From JAJRAL01 sp050015815 (GTDB lineage Archaea > Thermoplasmatota > Thermoplasmata > Methanomassiliicoccales > UBA472), in NCBI GenBank assembly GCA_050015815.1, contig JBEKAR010000046.1, positions 1 through 11,920 on the forward strand: a stretch of 11,920 bases of DNA, read 5' to 3'. This document shows, in pieces, positions 5,686 to 11,883 of this stretch. Position 1 is the stretch's first letter, and every line of letters starts with the position of its first letter. A model generated the notes under the pieces. It saw only the letters and a program-made list of their open reading frames with translations, ran no database searches and was not told the origin of the DNA. Both the position numbers and the translations under genes were made by a program.

Positions 5686-6768
5686 CTAGGCCGCCTTTTC
5701 CGGCGAGACCTGGGCTTTCTCTTCCGGCTTCCCGGCCGTCGCAGCGGCCCGCTTCTTCCTGCGGCACTTCGCGCGGTAGTAGATCAGCGGGTGCTTCACC
5801 CACTCCGCCTGGCACAGGTTGTCGGGAAGGAAGCAGATCGAGAGCGTGCGCATCGTGTGGCAGTTCGGCGGCGTGTATGTCGTACCGGATATCTCACCGG
5901 TGATGTGGTCGACCTGGTACTTCGTCTTCGATTGGTCGAAGTCTGGCGAGGCGCCGAAGGTAGCCAGGATCTCCTCCCTCGGCACGCCGATGTTGAACAG
6001 GAAAGAGGTCAGGGCGAATCTTCCTGGATGAGAGAGGTTCGCCCCCGACTGGACCATCGCCAGCATCCGTTTCATGCACGGAGGGAAGCACTCCACATCG
6101 ACCTCTCCAAACCCCTCGGCCTGGTAGCGGTCCTTCATCTGCTCCGCCGTGACCGCGAGCTCCTTGACATCGCCCTTCAGGTTGTCGAGCAGCTCCTGCG
6201 AGACGGGAAGAGGCAGCTCGTCCTCGATCCGATCGAAAAACGCCTGCTCTAGCACCCTGGCAAACTTGACGTTCGGGAGCGAGACGCGTCCTTCCTTGAC
6301 CTCGGTGTTGACGAGCTTCCACTCCTTGCTCCTGATGCCCGAGGTCAATCGGAGGAATTCCGCGAAGTGCACGTTAGGCACGCCGTCCTTCAGCTGAGCG
6401 TCCACTGAGAGCTCCGAGGCGATCTCCATCATCAAATCGACGCTCTCCCTCTGCAGGCGCTCGTACATCGTCTTCGATTCCGCCAAGGCGTACCGTCGGA
6501 TCAGGAAGCCGTCCGCGACGCAGGAGACGAGGATGCGGGCCATGGCGTAGCTCAGCATCTCCTGCAACTGCTCGTCCTCGGTCTTCAGGCCGACCTCCTC
6601 GACCTTCGCCGAAGCGATGGCGTCGGTGACGCGCTTCTTGCCCCTAGCCCGAGCGCCAGCGAAAGCGGGATGGGAGATCAGATCGTCGAGGGAGACCCCT
6701 TTCTCCTTGACATAGGTGGAGACCTCCTTGGCGAATGGGTAGCGAGCGAGCTCCCTTGCCTGCATCAT
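5686..6768 (-). CDS. priL: DNA primase large subunit PriL
   Basis: PriL is the non-catalytic subunit of the archaeal/eukaryotic-type primase. It positions template and initiating nucleotides and carries a [4Fe-4S] cluster. From the ATG at 6766-6768 the protein has 360 residues, within the family range. The N-terminal helical domain begins 'MMQARELARYPFAKEVSTYV'. The C-terminal iron-sulfur domain holds the four expected cysteines: C231 in 'FPPCMKRML', C303 in 'PPNCHTMRTLSIC', C312, and C319 in 'LCQAEWVKHPLIYY'. The frame is open up to 6882, but that extension runs antisense to nothing useful, overlaps the end of the radical SAM gene and has low-complexity Ser/Thr content, so the ATG at 6768 is taken. 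It lies 49 bases after the radical SAM stop, probably one transcript. The tail after residue 335 is Lys/Ala-rich and likely disordered. Confidence 0.94.
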   Translation of the reverse strand: MMQARELARYPFAKEVSTYVKEKGVSLDDLISHPAFAGARARGKKRVTDAIASAKVEEVGLKTEDEQLQEMLSYAMARILVSCVADGFLIRRYALAESKTMYERLQRESVDLMMEIASELSVDAQLKDGVPNVHFAEFLRLTSGIRSKEWKLVNTEVKEGRVSLPNVKFARVLEQAFFDRIEDELPLPVSQELLDNLKGDVKELAVTAEQMKDRYQAEGFGEVDVECFPPCMKRMLAMVQSGANLSHPGRFALTSFLFNIGVPREEILATFGASPDFDQSKTKYQVDHITGEISGTTYTPPNCHTMRTLSICFLPDNLCQAEWVKHPLIYYRAKCRRKKRAAATAGKPEEKAQVSPEKAA

Positions 6769-6817
6769 TTCGCCAACAACCGGGGCCGGTAATAATGCTT
6801 GCCCGTGGGTGAATGAT

Positions 6818-8431
6818 TCAGTCGAAGGAGATGAGCTCGTTGATGCCATCCGCCAACGATGGCTCGTCGAGTGCGGCGGCAAATCCCCGCAGGTCCTTGA
6901 ACGGCCTCCTGCGCAGTATCCTCATCGCCCTCTTCTTGCCGATACTGGGCAGCGAAGAAAGGGCTGCGAGGGGGCAGGAGTTAACTCTGAGCGGGCTCTC
7001 GACAGCGGTGACCGAGCGCAGACCCCAGTCGACAATGGTCGCATCGACGAACTCGCCGATCGGCAGAGGGTACTCGAAGCCGACGAGCAGCGGATAGCTC
7101 CCGATCTGCCTCCCGAAGGTGCGGTTGCCCTCCCTGAGCTCCGTGTATACCCGAGTGAGAATGGTCCCCTGCGGCAGCATCTCGTTCAACATGGGGCGGT
7201 CGATCTCCTCCCGCACGGCCTCCTTGAAGCGGATGAAGTCGGAGTGGCCGACCCCTCCTTTGAACTCGCGCCGCAGCGGCATGACCTGGCGTATGTTGAT
7301 CCTGCGCAGCAAGAGCCCGCCGTTCTTCACGCTCCTCAGGAAATCGAGATTGAGGCGGAGCGTGTCCTTCCTCTCGCCGTCCAGGCCGACGATGAAGTTG
7401 ACCCCGGGCAGGAGCTTGGGCATGCCGTTCGGTCCCCTCTCCCTTCCCAGTTCGTTCAGGAGGCGAACCGATTCCATGACCTGGTCCGGCGTGGAATTGA
7501 GGTTGTTCGCCTCGATCACCGCCGGATCGGCACTCTCCATTCCGAGCGCGAGGACGTTGCCGCTCGTGCAGTGGCGCATGATGCTCTCGACAATCATGCG
7601 CGACTCCTGCGGATGCGATGCGATGACCGCTGGATTGGCGTTGTCCAGATGGAGGACATCGACGTCGAGCGCCGCGATCCCCGAGAGCAGCTCCTCGATC
7701 GCCTCTGGGTTCGGGGTCGGCGTCTCGCTGCCTTCGTCGAACGATTTGTACGACATGAAGCAGGTCTGCGCCCCGAGCCTGAAGTTGACGACGCCCAGCC
7801 CGTGTAGAGCGGTCACCTCCTCGATGATGTCGCGCGGCTCGCGGTGGAGCGGCTTGCCCTTCAGCGGTTCGATGCAGAACGAGCATCCCCCTCCCTTATA
7901 TCGCACGCATCCTCGATACGTTTCGACCTCGGCGATGAGAGGCTGGGGGAAGTCCGGATGCCCCGACACCGACTCAGCGCCTTTCAGCAGCCACCCGTTC
8001 CATTCGGAGAGCGTGCGCCAGCGGTCGGTTGCTCGGCCGGTCTCGATGAGATCGAACAGTGCAGCCGCTGGGTCGCGTCTCGCCACGACATCGAACAGAC
8101 CCTCCAACCGCTTGTCATCTGAGAGGACTGCCGGGCCGCCGAGCACTCGCGTTCCGGCGGAGATTTGAGCGATCTGCTCGACCTCCCTCGTCGAAGCGGG
8201 CATCCCTCTGATGTATCGGCCAGGGACAGCGCATCCCCCCAGGATGACGGTGAAATCGGCCTTTGGGACCGCCCCGCCCTTTCGGATCGCGTCGATTGTG
8301 ATCGCGGAAACGTCCGACCCCGCGTCCTTGGCGGCACCATAGGTCGCCCTGACCAAAGGCGAGATATATGGCGGGACGCCAAGGGAAGCGGGCTCATCGA
8401 TGTAGCCGTCGATGATCAGGATGCTAGGCAT
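6818..8431 (-). CDS. Radical SAM protein with C-terminal helix-hairpin-helix (COG1031-like)
   Basis: This 537-residue protein has an N-terminal Rossmann-like region (about 1-135, resembling a B12-binding fold but without a clear cobalamin D-x-H-x-x-G motif). A radical SAM core follows whose cluster cysteines are C175, C183 and C186, spaced C-x7-C-x2-C instead of C-x3-C-x2-C. Later blocks include 'FRLGAQTCF', 'LHLDNANPAVI', 'LALGMESADP' and 'PGVNFIVGLDGERKDTL'. A helix-hairpin-helix nucleic-acid-binding motif lies at about 492-506 ('LSSLPSIGKKRAMRIL'). The architecture matches the conserved archaeal family COG1031, whose function is unknown to me. The ATG at 8429-8431 follows a TATA-like element (plus about 8452-8463) that would give a nearly leaderless mRNA. 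It precedes priL by 49 bases. A role on nucleic acid is suggested by the HhH but unproven. Confidence 0.88.
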   Translation of the reverse strand: MPSILIIDGYIDEPASLGVPPYISPLVRATYGAAKDAGSDVSAITIDAIRKGGAVPKADFTVILGGCAVPGRYIRGMPASTREVEQIAQISAGTRVLGGPAVLSDDKRLEGLFDVVARRDPAAALFDLIETGRATDRWRTLSEWNGWLLKGAESVSGHPDFPQPLIAEVETYRGCVRYKGGGCSFCIEPLKGKPLHREPRDIIEEVTALHGLGVVNFRLGAQTCFMSYKSFDEGSETPTPNPEAIEELLSGIAALDVDVLHLDNANPAVIASHPQESRMIVESIMRHCTSGNVLALGMESADPAVIEANNLNSTPDQVMESVRLLNELGRERGPNGMPKLLPGVNFIVGLDGERKDTLRLNLDFLRSVKNGGLLLRRINIRQVMPLRREFKGGVGHSDFIRFKEAVREEIDRPMLNEMLPQGTILTRVYTELREGNRTFGRQIGSYPLLVGFEYPLPIGEFVDATIVDWGLRSVTAVESPLRVNSCPLAALSSLPSIGKKRAMRILRRRPFKDLRGFAAALDEPSLADGINELISFD

Positions 8432-8555
8432 ATTGGGTTTGACAATCCCGTGTCTCTATTTCAACCGAGCGTTCCGGTGAACTTCCCCCTCCTCAATTGA
8501 TGGCCGCGGAGAACAAGATAGATAGCACCGCAAGGCCCACATCATCTTGATCGCG

Positions 8556-8912
8556 ATGGAGTGGAAGAAGGCACCGGAAAAGCTAATCAAGTTCCTCGAA
8601 GAGAGGATGATGAAGGTCGATTGCGAGCATCGCACCATGTTCGGCTATCCCGCCTACTTCATCAACGGCAACATGTTCGCCGGGGCGTTCCAGGACATTC
8701 TGTTCCTGAGGCTGCCCGATTCGGACCGAACGAAGGTCGAGAAATCGAATCCATCGATCAGGCCATTCGAGCCGATGAAAGGAAGACCGATGGGCGAGTA
8801 CGTCGCGATCCCAAAACCGCTCTACGAAGACGAGTCGTTCTTCGATGAATGGTTGGAGAGATCGGTCGAGTGCACGCGCTCCCTGCCCGTCAAGACCAAG
8901 GCCAAGCGTTGA
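8556..8912 (+). CDS. TfoX N-terminal domain protein
   Basis: This single-domain protein of 118 residues resembles the N-terminal domain of TfoX. It shows the typical 'MFGYPAYFINGNMFAGAFQD' block followed by 'ILFLRLPDSDR', and a later 'YVAIPKPLYEDESFFDEWLE' segment. Stand-alone TfoX_N proteins are widespread, and their molecular role is not established. In gammaproteobacteria, full-length TfoX (Sxy) regulates competence, but that function should not be transferred here. The ATG at 8556 is used; an in-frame TTG lies three codons earlier (8547). It diverges from the radical SAM gene across 124 bases and appears monocistronic, with a 146-base gap to the malic enzyme gene. No strong TATA box or SD is apparent. 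Confidence 0.82.
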   Translation: MEWKKAPEKLIKFLEERMMKVDCEHRTMFGYPAYFINGNMFAGAFQDILFLRLPDSDRTKVEKSNPSIRPFEPMKGRPMGEYVAIPKPLYEDESFFDEWLERSVECTRSLPVKTKAKR

Positions 8913-8987
8913 GGTCTTCTTGGAATCGACGGGCCGTGTGGAATGCTAGAACTTGACAATCTGGCCTACGTCACGCAACTATGAACG

Positions 8988-8995
8988 TTTAAATA
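8988..8995 (+). promoter_or_regulatory. TATA box of the malic enzyme gene
   Basis: TTTAAATA preceded by the purine-rich GAACG forms a convincing box A with BRE. Transcription would start near 9018-9022, about 40 bases before the ATG at 9059. Confidence 0.75.
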
Positions 8996-9018
8996 CGCTC
9001 GACCCGCCTAGTCGAATC

Positions 9019-9045
9019 GCGAGAGACGCTAAGAACGCCTCTCGC
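9019..9045 (+). promoter_or_regulatory. Leader hairpin of the malic enzyme mRNA
   Basis: GCGAGAG (9019-9025) and CTCTCGC (9039-9045) are perfect 7-base complements around a 13-base loop. They begin at the predicted transcription start, so the mRNA would carry a 5'-terminal stem-loop. The arms could equally be an operator. Confidence 0.5.
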
Positions 9046-9058
9046 TCTGGTGTCTCTC

Positions 9059-10405
9059 ATGGCAGGCGAGGAGAAGACCGCGGAGGAGCAGCTCAAGAAG
9101 GCGAACGAGCCATCACAGCTGGCGATGAAGTACCACACCTTCTACGCCGGCAAGATGGAGGTCGTCCCGAAGTGCGCCATCCGCTCGGTTGACGACTTCG
9201 CAATCTGGTACACCCCCGGCGTAGCTGAGCCCTGCCGCGCGATACAGAAGGATCCCGACGTCGCGTTCGATGTCACGAACCGCTGGAACTCCGTGGCCAT
9301 CGTGAGCGATGGGACACGAGTCCTCGGCCTTGGGGACATCGGTCCGCTCGCCGGGCTACCAGTGATGGAAGGCAAGGCCCTCATCTTCAAGTACCTCGGC
9401 GGCGTCGACGCCTTCCCGATCTGCCTGGACACGAAGAACATCGAAGACATCGTCAACGTGTGCAAGTGGATCACGCCCTCGTTCGGCGGTATCAACCTCG
9501 AGGACATCTCCGAGCCGAAATGCTTCACGATTCTTGACAGGCTGCGGATCGAGGCGACCATCCCGGTCTGGCACGACGATCAGCAGGGCACTGCGACGAT
9601 AGTCACCGCGGGGGTGATGAACGCGCTCAAGCTCGTTGGCAAGAGGATGGGCGAGGTACATGTGGCGATGATGGGAGCGGGCGCGGCCAACATAGCTATT
9701 TCCCGTGTATTGATTTCCGCGGGCATCGACGTCAGGAAGATCGTGATGACGGACAGCAAGGGGATCCTGCACCCTGGACGCAAGGACCTCGAGATGGAGT
9801 TCCCGGAGAAGTGGGACATGGCTTTGCGGTCGAACGCCGAGGGCCGAATCGGCGACAATTTGCGGGCGGTCGAAGGCGCGGATATCCTCATATCGGCCTC
9901 GAAGCCCGGCCCTGGTGTCGTTACCAAGGAAATGGTGAGGTCGATGGCCTCGAACGCCATAGTCTTCGCCACGGCGAACCCGGTGCCGGAGATATGGCCT
10001 TGGGAGGCGAAGGAGGCGGGGGCGAAGATAGTCGCGACCGGCCGCTCGGACTTCCCGAATCAGATCAACAACTCTCTCGTCTTTCCTGCGGTCTTCCGAG
10101 GGGCCCTCGATGTTCGCGCGACGAAGATCACGGACGAGATGTGCATCGCCGCGGCGGCCGAACTGGCAAAGACCGCGGAGGACAAGGGACTGAACGAGGA
10201 ATACATCGTACCGACGATGGCCGACTGGGGCGCTTTCCCGAGGGAGGCGACCGCGCTTGGGATGAAGGCAATAGAGCAAGGAGTGGCGCGACTGAAGATG
10301 ACCCGGGAGGAGCTCTTCGAGAAGACCGTCGGCATCATCAAGCGAACGCGGACCCAGGTCGAGTCGATGTACAAGCTGGGATTCGTCCGGCCGCCGCCGC
10401 CTTAG
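9059..10405 (+). CDS. Malic enzyme (malate dehydrogenase, oxaloacetate-decarboxylating)
   Basis: The enzyme converts malate to pyruvate and CO2 with reduction of NAD(P), linking the C4 pool to pyruvate. It is the short, MaeB-type form without a phosphotransacetylase tail: 448 residues from the ATG at 9059. Visible motifs are 'YTPGVAEPC' (51-59), 'GLGDIGPLAGLPVMEGKAL' (90-108, containing the catalytic Lys), 'HDDQQGTA' (172-179, metal/substrate region) and the Rossmann dinucleotide loop 'GAGAAN' (206-211), then 'TANPVPEIWPWEA' and 'GRSDFPNQINNSLVFP'. NAD versus NADP preference cannot be read from this. An upstream in-frame GTG (9050) is possible, but the promoter fits either start. It is monocistronic, with a strong promoter, and converges on the aEF-1beta gene with 14 bases between stops. 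Confidence 0.95.
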   Translation: MAGEEKTAEEQLKKANEPSQLAMKYHTFYAGKMEVVPKCAIRSVDDFAIWYTPGVAEPCRAIQKDPDVAFDVTNRWNSVAIVSDGTRVLGLGDIGPLAGLPVMEGKALIFKYLGGVDAFPICLDTKNIEDIVNVCKWITPSFGGINLEDISEPKCFTILDRLRIEATIPVWHDDQQGTATIVTAGVMNALKLVGKRMGEVHVAMMGAGAANIAISRVLISAGIDVRKIVMTDSKGILHPGRKDLEMEFPEKWDMALRSNAEGRIGDNLRAVEGADILISASKPGPGVVTKEMVRSMASNAIVFATANPVPEIWPWEAKEAGAKIVATGRSDFPNQINNSLVFPAVFRGALDVRATKITDEMCIAAAAELAKTAEDKGLNEEYIVPTMADWGAFPREATALGMKAIEQGVARLKMTREELFEKTVGIIKRTRTQVESMYKLGFVRPPPP

Positions 10406-10419
10406 AACGTGAAGGGGTC

Positions 10420-10695
10420 TCAGACCAGCGTCATTCCGGTGTTCTCGACGCCCTGGATCCCTTCGATTGACCGGAGCTTCTCTTCGAGCTCTTCGATCAG
10501 GTTCGATGCGTCCTTCATCGTGCAGACGATCTCTAGCGCCTTCAATCCAAAGGCGAACGGCTTGACAGTCGCTTGGGCCACCTCGACGCCGTCCGGCATG
10601 TAGCTCGAGATCCTCGCCTTCAGCCCCTCCATGTCGAAGGAGGTGTCCTCGGGCAGAAGCTGATAAGTGACCGCGACGGTGCCCACCACAACCAC
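10420..10695 (-). CDS. ef1b: Translation elongation factor aEF-1beta
   Basis: aEF-1beta is the guanine-nucleotide exchange factor that recycles GDP-bound aEF-1alpha. The 91-residue length and ferredoxin-like layout match the archaeal family: 'VAVTYQLLPEDTSFDMEGLK' at the start, 'VKPFAFGLKALEIVCTMKD' in the middle, 'IEGIQGVENTGMTLV' at the end. The start codon is GTG (10693-10695), one base after the stop of the zinc-ribbon gene, so the two are almost certainly co-transcribed and translationally coupled. Confidence 0.95.
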   Translation of the reverse strand: MVVVGTVAVTYQLLPEDTSFDMEGLKARISSYMPDGVEVAQATVKPFAFGLKALEIVCTMKDASNLIEELEEKLRSIEGIQGVENTGMTLV

Positions 10696-10696
10696 C

Positions 10697-10864
10697 CTAA
10701 GGTCCGGTGAAGCCGCACTTGGCGCAGACGTACTTCACGCCCTGGTCGCGGCAGTTGGAGCAGCGTCCGATCTCCGTCTCGCCGCACTGTGGACAGGGGA
10801 AGAGAGTCGTCTTCTTCCCAATCAATCTGACACCGCATGAACTGCAGGCTCGTTCTTTTTCCAT
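10697..10864 (-). CDS. Four-CxxC zinc-ribbon miniprotein (HVO_2753-like)
   Basis: This is a 55-residue protein read on the minus strand from the ATG at 10862-10864 to the TAG at 10697-10699. It contains four CxxC knuckles, CSSC, CPQC, CSNC and CAKC, enough for two zinc sites, and ends with 'CGFTGP'. This matches small archaeal zinc-finger proteins that I recall sitting next to aEF-1beta, including Haloferax HVO_2753. Haloferax work links that protein to motility and biofilm traits, but its biochemical role is open. Binding to RNA or ribosomes is a guess from the context with the elongation factor. It is the first gene of the two-gene unit and has its own TATA box at 10897-10904. No SD is seen, and the leader would be only about ten bases. 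Confidence 0.93.
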   Translation of the reverse strand: MEKERACSSCGVRLIGKKTTLFPCPQCGETEIGRCSNCRDQGVKYVCAKCGFTGP

Positions 10865-10896
10865 ATGCTCGCCGGAGGCAGGGATTATGCTTCGTC

Positions 10897-10904
10897 TATT
10901 TATA
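10897..10904 (-). promoter_or_regulatory. TATA box of the zinc-ribbon/aEF-1beta unit
   Basis: On the minus strand this reads TATAAATA, a consensus box A. Start of transcription is expected near 10872-10877, giving a leader of about ten bases before the ATG at 10864. Confidence 0.75.
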
Positions 10905-10963
10905 CGTCACCAGCCACCGAGGCCCTAGATTAGTATGATATGCGCGATGCTCGAACGCGCCTT

Positions 10964-10972
10964 GGAGGTGAT
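10964..10972 (+). promoter_or_regulatory. Perfect Shine-Dalgarno of the frameshifted small gene
   Basis: GGAGGTGAT is a nine-base complement to the 16S rRNA 3' end, four bases before the ATG at 10977. It fixes the start of the following gene and gives a spacing reference for this organism. Confidence 0.8.
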
Positions 10973-10976
10973 TCAA

Positions 10977-11250
10977 ATGCCGTGGGAAGAGACCGATGGC
11001 AACATCCGGAGCGGGCATGGGAACTTAGACGAAATACGACAAGGGCTCGATGCGCAAGATAACCATCGACGAGCCGCAGGGCATCAAGGCGATTATCGGC
11101 CGCCCGAAAGGCAACTTCAAGAGCGGCAAATGCGCCGCCGGCACGCAGGTCGTAAGCTTCCTCTTCCCCTGGGACAAGGGCTTGACGATGACGAAGGCGA
11201 AGAACTGGTTCGACAAGAACGGCGAAGGGAGGAGGAATGCGGACGGCTGA
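10977..11250 (+). pseudogene. Small conserved-looking gene split by a one-base frameshift
   Basis: Translation from the SD-supported ATG at 10977 gives 'MPWEETDGNIRSGHGNLDE' and then loses sense. In the +1 frame, immediately after, comes 'YDKGSMRKITIDEPQGIKA' and, further on, 'GTQVVSFLFPWDKGLTMTKA' to the stop at 11248-11250. Removing one A from the AAA at 11032-11034 joins the two into one 90-residue protein. The second part keeps strong GC-rich third positions. From memory, the joined pattern (M-P-W-E..IRSGH, then G-I-K-A-I-I-G-x-P-K-G, then F-x-x-x-K-G-x-T-x-x-K-A-x-x-W-F) occurs in small phage-associated or uncharacterised proteins; I cannot name a family. It may be a sequencing error, a true pseudogene or a programmed shift. 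If the ATG at 11050 were used, only 66 residues would result. Confidence 0.62.
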
Positions 11251-11292
11251 GGGCCGGCCGGATTTGTGACCCGCCAGGGTTGTCGCGGAAGC

Positions 11293-11300
11293 TTTAAATA
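11293..11300 (+). promoter_or_regulatory. TATA box of the tRNA-Lys gene
   Basis: TTTAAATA, preceded by the purine-rich CGGAAGC (BRE-like), lies 58 bases before the tRNA. Transcription would begin near 11325, leaving a 5' leader of about 25 bases for RNase P to remove. Confidence 0.7.
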
Positions 11301-11372
11301 ACGGTACTCGTTTCTCCGACACCCGCATCGCCGGAGACTTACTTGCCAATGGGCCCGTAGCTCAGCTAGGTA

Positions 11373-11400
11373 GGAGGTTCGGAGACGGATCTCCCTAGAA
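11373..11400 (+). other. D-loop intron of tRNA-Lys (28 bases)
   Basis: In the precursor CTAGG (11366-11370) pairs with CCTAG (11394-11398). A 3-base bulge TAG (11371-11373) follows on one strand and a 3-base bulge AAA (11399-11401) on the other: the bulge-helix-bulge expected by archaeal splicing endonuclease EndA. The intron body is an 8-bp hairpin (11374-11381 with 11386-11393, two G-U pairs) capped by GAGA, a GNRA loop. Cutting after the second bulge base gives 11373-11400. The outer side has an extra AG (11364-11365), so the motif is slightly relaxed. Confidence 0.82.
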
Positions 11401-11439
11401 AGAGCACCTGGCTTTTAACCAGATGGTCCGGGGTTCGAA

Positions 11440-11471
11440 AGACCGTCGGGTTAGCCCCGCCGGGGCGAAAA
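11440..11471 (+). other. T-loop intron of tRNA-Lys (32 bases)
   Basis: TTCG of the T-loop (11434-11437) pairs with CGAA (11466-11469), flanked by 3-base bulges AAA (11438-11440) and AAT (11470-11472) and by the T-stem on the outside. Cutting each bulge after its second base removes 11440-11471 and restores the canonical TTCGAAT loop (insertion between positions 59 and 60). The inner helix is not continuous; instead the intron can form two mini-hairpins, 11441-11452 and 11455-11465, so this is a relaxed bulge-helix-bulge motif. Confidence 0.82.
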
Positions 11472-11544
11472 TCCCCGCGGGCCCGCTTGGAAGGTGAGGA
11501 GTGGACATGCAGAACCGAAACGCGAATAGAGAGCAGCGATATCG

Positions 11545-11552
11545 TTTTATAA
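11545..11552 (+). promoter_or_regulatory. TATA box of the rpoH operon
   Basis: TTTTATAA is the best box A between the tRNA and rpoH. Transcription is expected near 11575, giving a leader of about 35-45 bases that includes the SD at 11608-11615. Confidence 0.6.
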
Positions 11553-11607
11553 GACCAGCACTTAGAGCAGGTGGCAGTGTTGTCAGCGGTTCATCTATAG
11601 TAGGGGC

Positions 11608-11615
11608 GAGGTGAT
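11608..11615 (+). promoter_or_regulatory. Shine-Dalgarno before a CTG codon in rpoH
   Basis: GAGGTGAT is an eight-base match to the anti-SD. It overlaps the candidate GTG start at 11611 and lies exactly four bases before an in-frame CTG at 11620, the same spacing as the SD-ATG pair at 10964-10979. Confidence 0.5.
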
Positions 11616-11883
11616 CGTTCTGAGCGAGGGTGTGCAGTTCAACGTATTCAATCATGAGCTTGTGCCGGCCCACCATCTCCTTTCCGAGGAGGAGGCCAAG
11701 GCGGTGCTCGTGTCGCTGAGGATCGACAAGGACCAGTTGCCGAAGATCCGACGCAGCGACCCATGCATTCGATTGCTCGAGGATAAGTACGGCCCGATCA
11801 AGGAGGGGAGGGTCGTCAAGATAGTCAGGAGGTCCGTGACCTCCGAGGTGGCGATTGCCTACCGTCTCGTCGTCAGAGGGTGA
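11611..11883 (+). CDS. rpoH: DNA-directed RNA polymerase subunit H (RPB5 homologue)
   Basis: RpoH is the small archaeal RNA polymerase subunit equivalent to the C-terminal domain of eukaryotic RPB5. The protein, about 80-90 residues, shows the family core 'FNVFNHELVPAHHLLSEEEA', 'LPKIRRSDPCIRLL' and 'VVKIVRRSVTSEVAIAYRLV'. The start is uncertain. GTG 11611 is the longest (90 residues) but sits on the SD-like GAGGTGAT. CTG 11620 has ideal spacing from that SD. GTG 11632 starts nearest the conserved core ('QFNVFNHELVP'). The stop overlaps the next gene's GTG by four bases, as expected for the rpoH-rpoB arrangement common in archaea. Confidence 0.95.
   Translation: MIVLSEGVQFNVFNHELVPAHHLLSEEEAKAVLVSLRIDKDQLPKIRRSDPCIRLLEDKYGPIKEGRVVKIVRRSVTSEVAIAYRLVVRG

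Larger units (their letters stand above)
11351..11485 (+). tRNA. tRNA-Lys (anticodon UUU) with two noncanonical introns
   Basis: The 135-base gene folds into a standard tRNA only after two insertions are removed. Acceptor stem: GGGCCCG (11351-11357) with CGGGCCC (11478-11484), discriminator G11485. D-stem: GCTC (11360-11363) with GAGC (11402-11405). Anticodon arm: CCTGG, loop CTTTTAA (11412-11418), CCAGA; anticodon TTT at 11414-11416. T-stem: CGGGG (11429-11433) with CCCCG (11473-11477). The only imperfection is a C-A pair at 27-43. Removing 11373-11400 and 11440-11471 leaves 75 bases with D-loop AGCTAGGTAA and T-loop TTCGAAT. No CCA is encoded. The anticodon loop itself, the usual intron site in Euryarchaeota, is uninterrupted. 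Confidence 0.93.

Noticed and set aside
6769..6882. N-terminal extension of PriL to an ATG at 6882
   Set aside because: The extra 38 residues are low-complexity, overlap the end of the radical SAM gene, and the family sequence begins at the ATG at 6768.
7119..8168. A 349-codon open frame on the plus strand opposite the radical SAM gene
   Set aside because: Antisense to a gene with convincing motifs; composition is typical of a shadow frame.
9356..10279. A 307-codon minus-strand frame opposite the malic enzyme gene
   Set aside because: Arg/His-rich product without motifs, mirroring the codon pattern of the sense gene.
11401..11430. A canonical anticodon-loop intron in tRNA-Lys
   Set aside because: The anticodon arm is contiguous with a normal 7-base loop, so nothing is inserted at 37/38.
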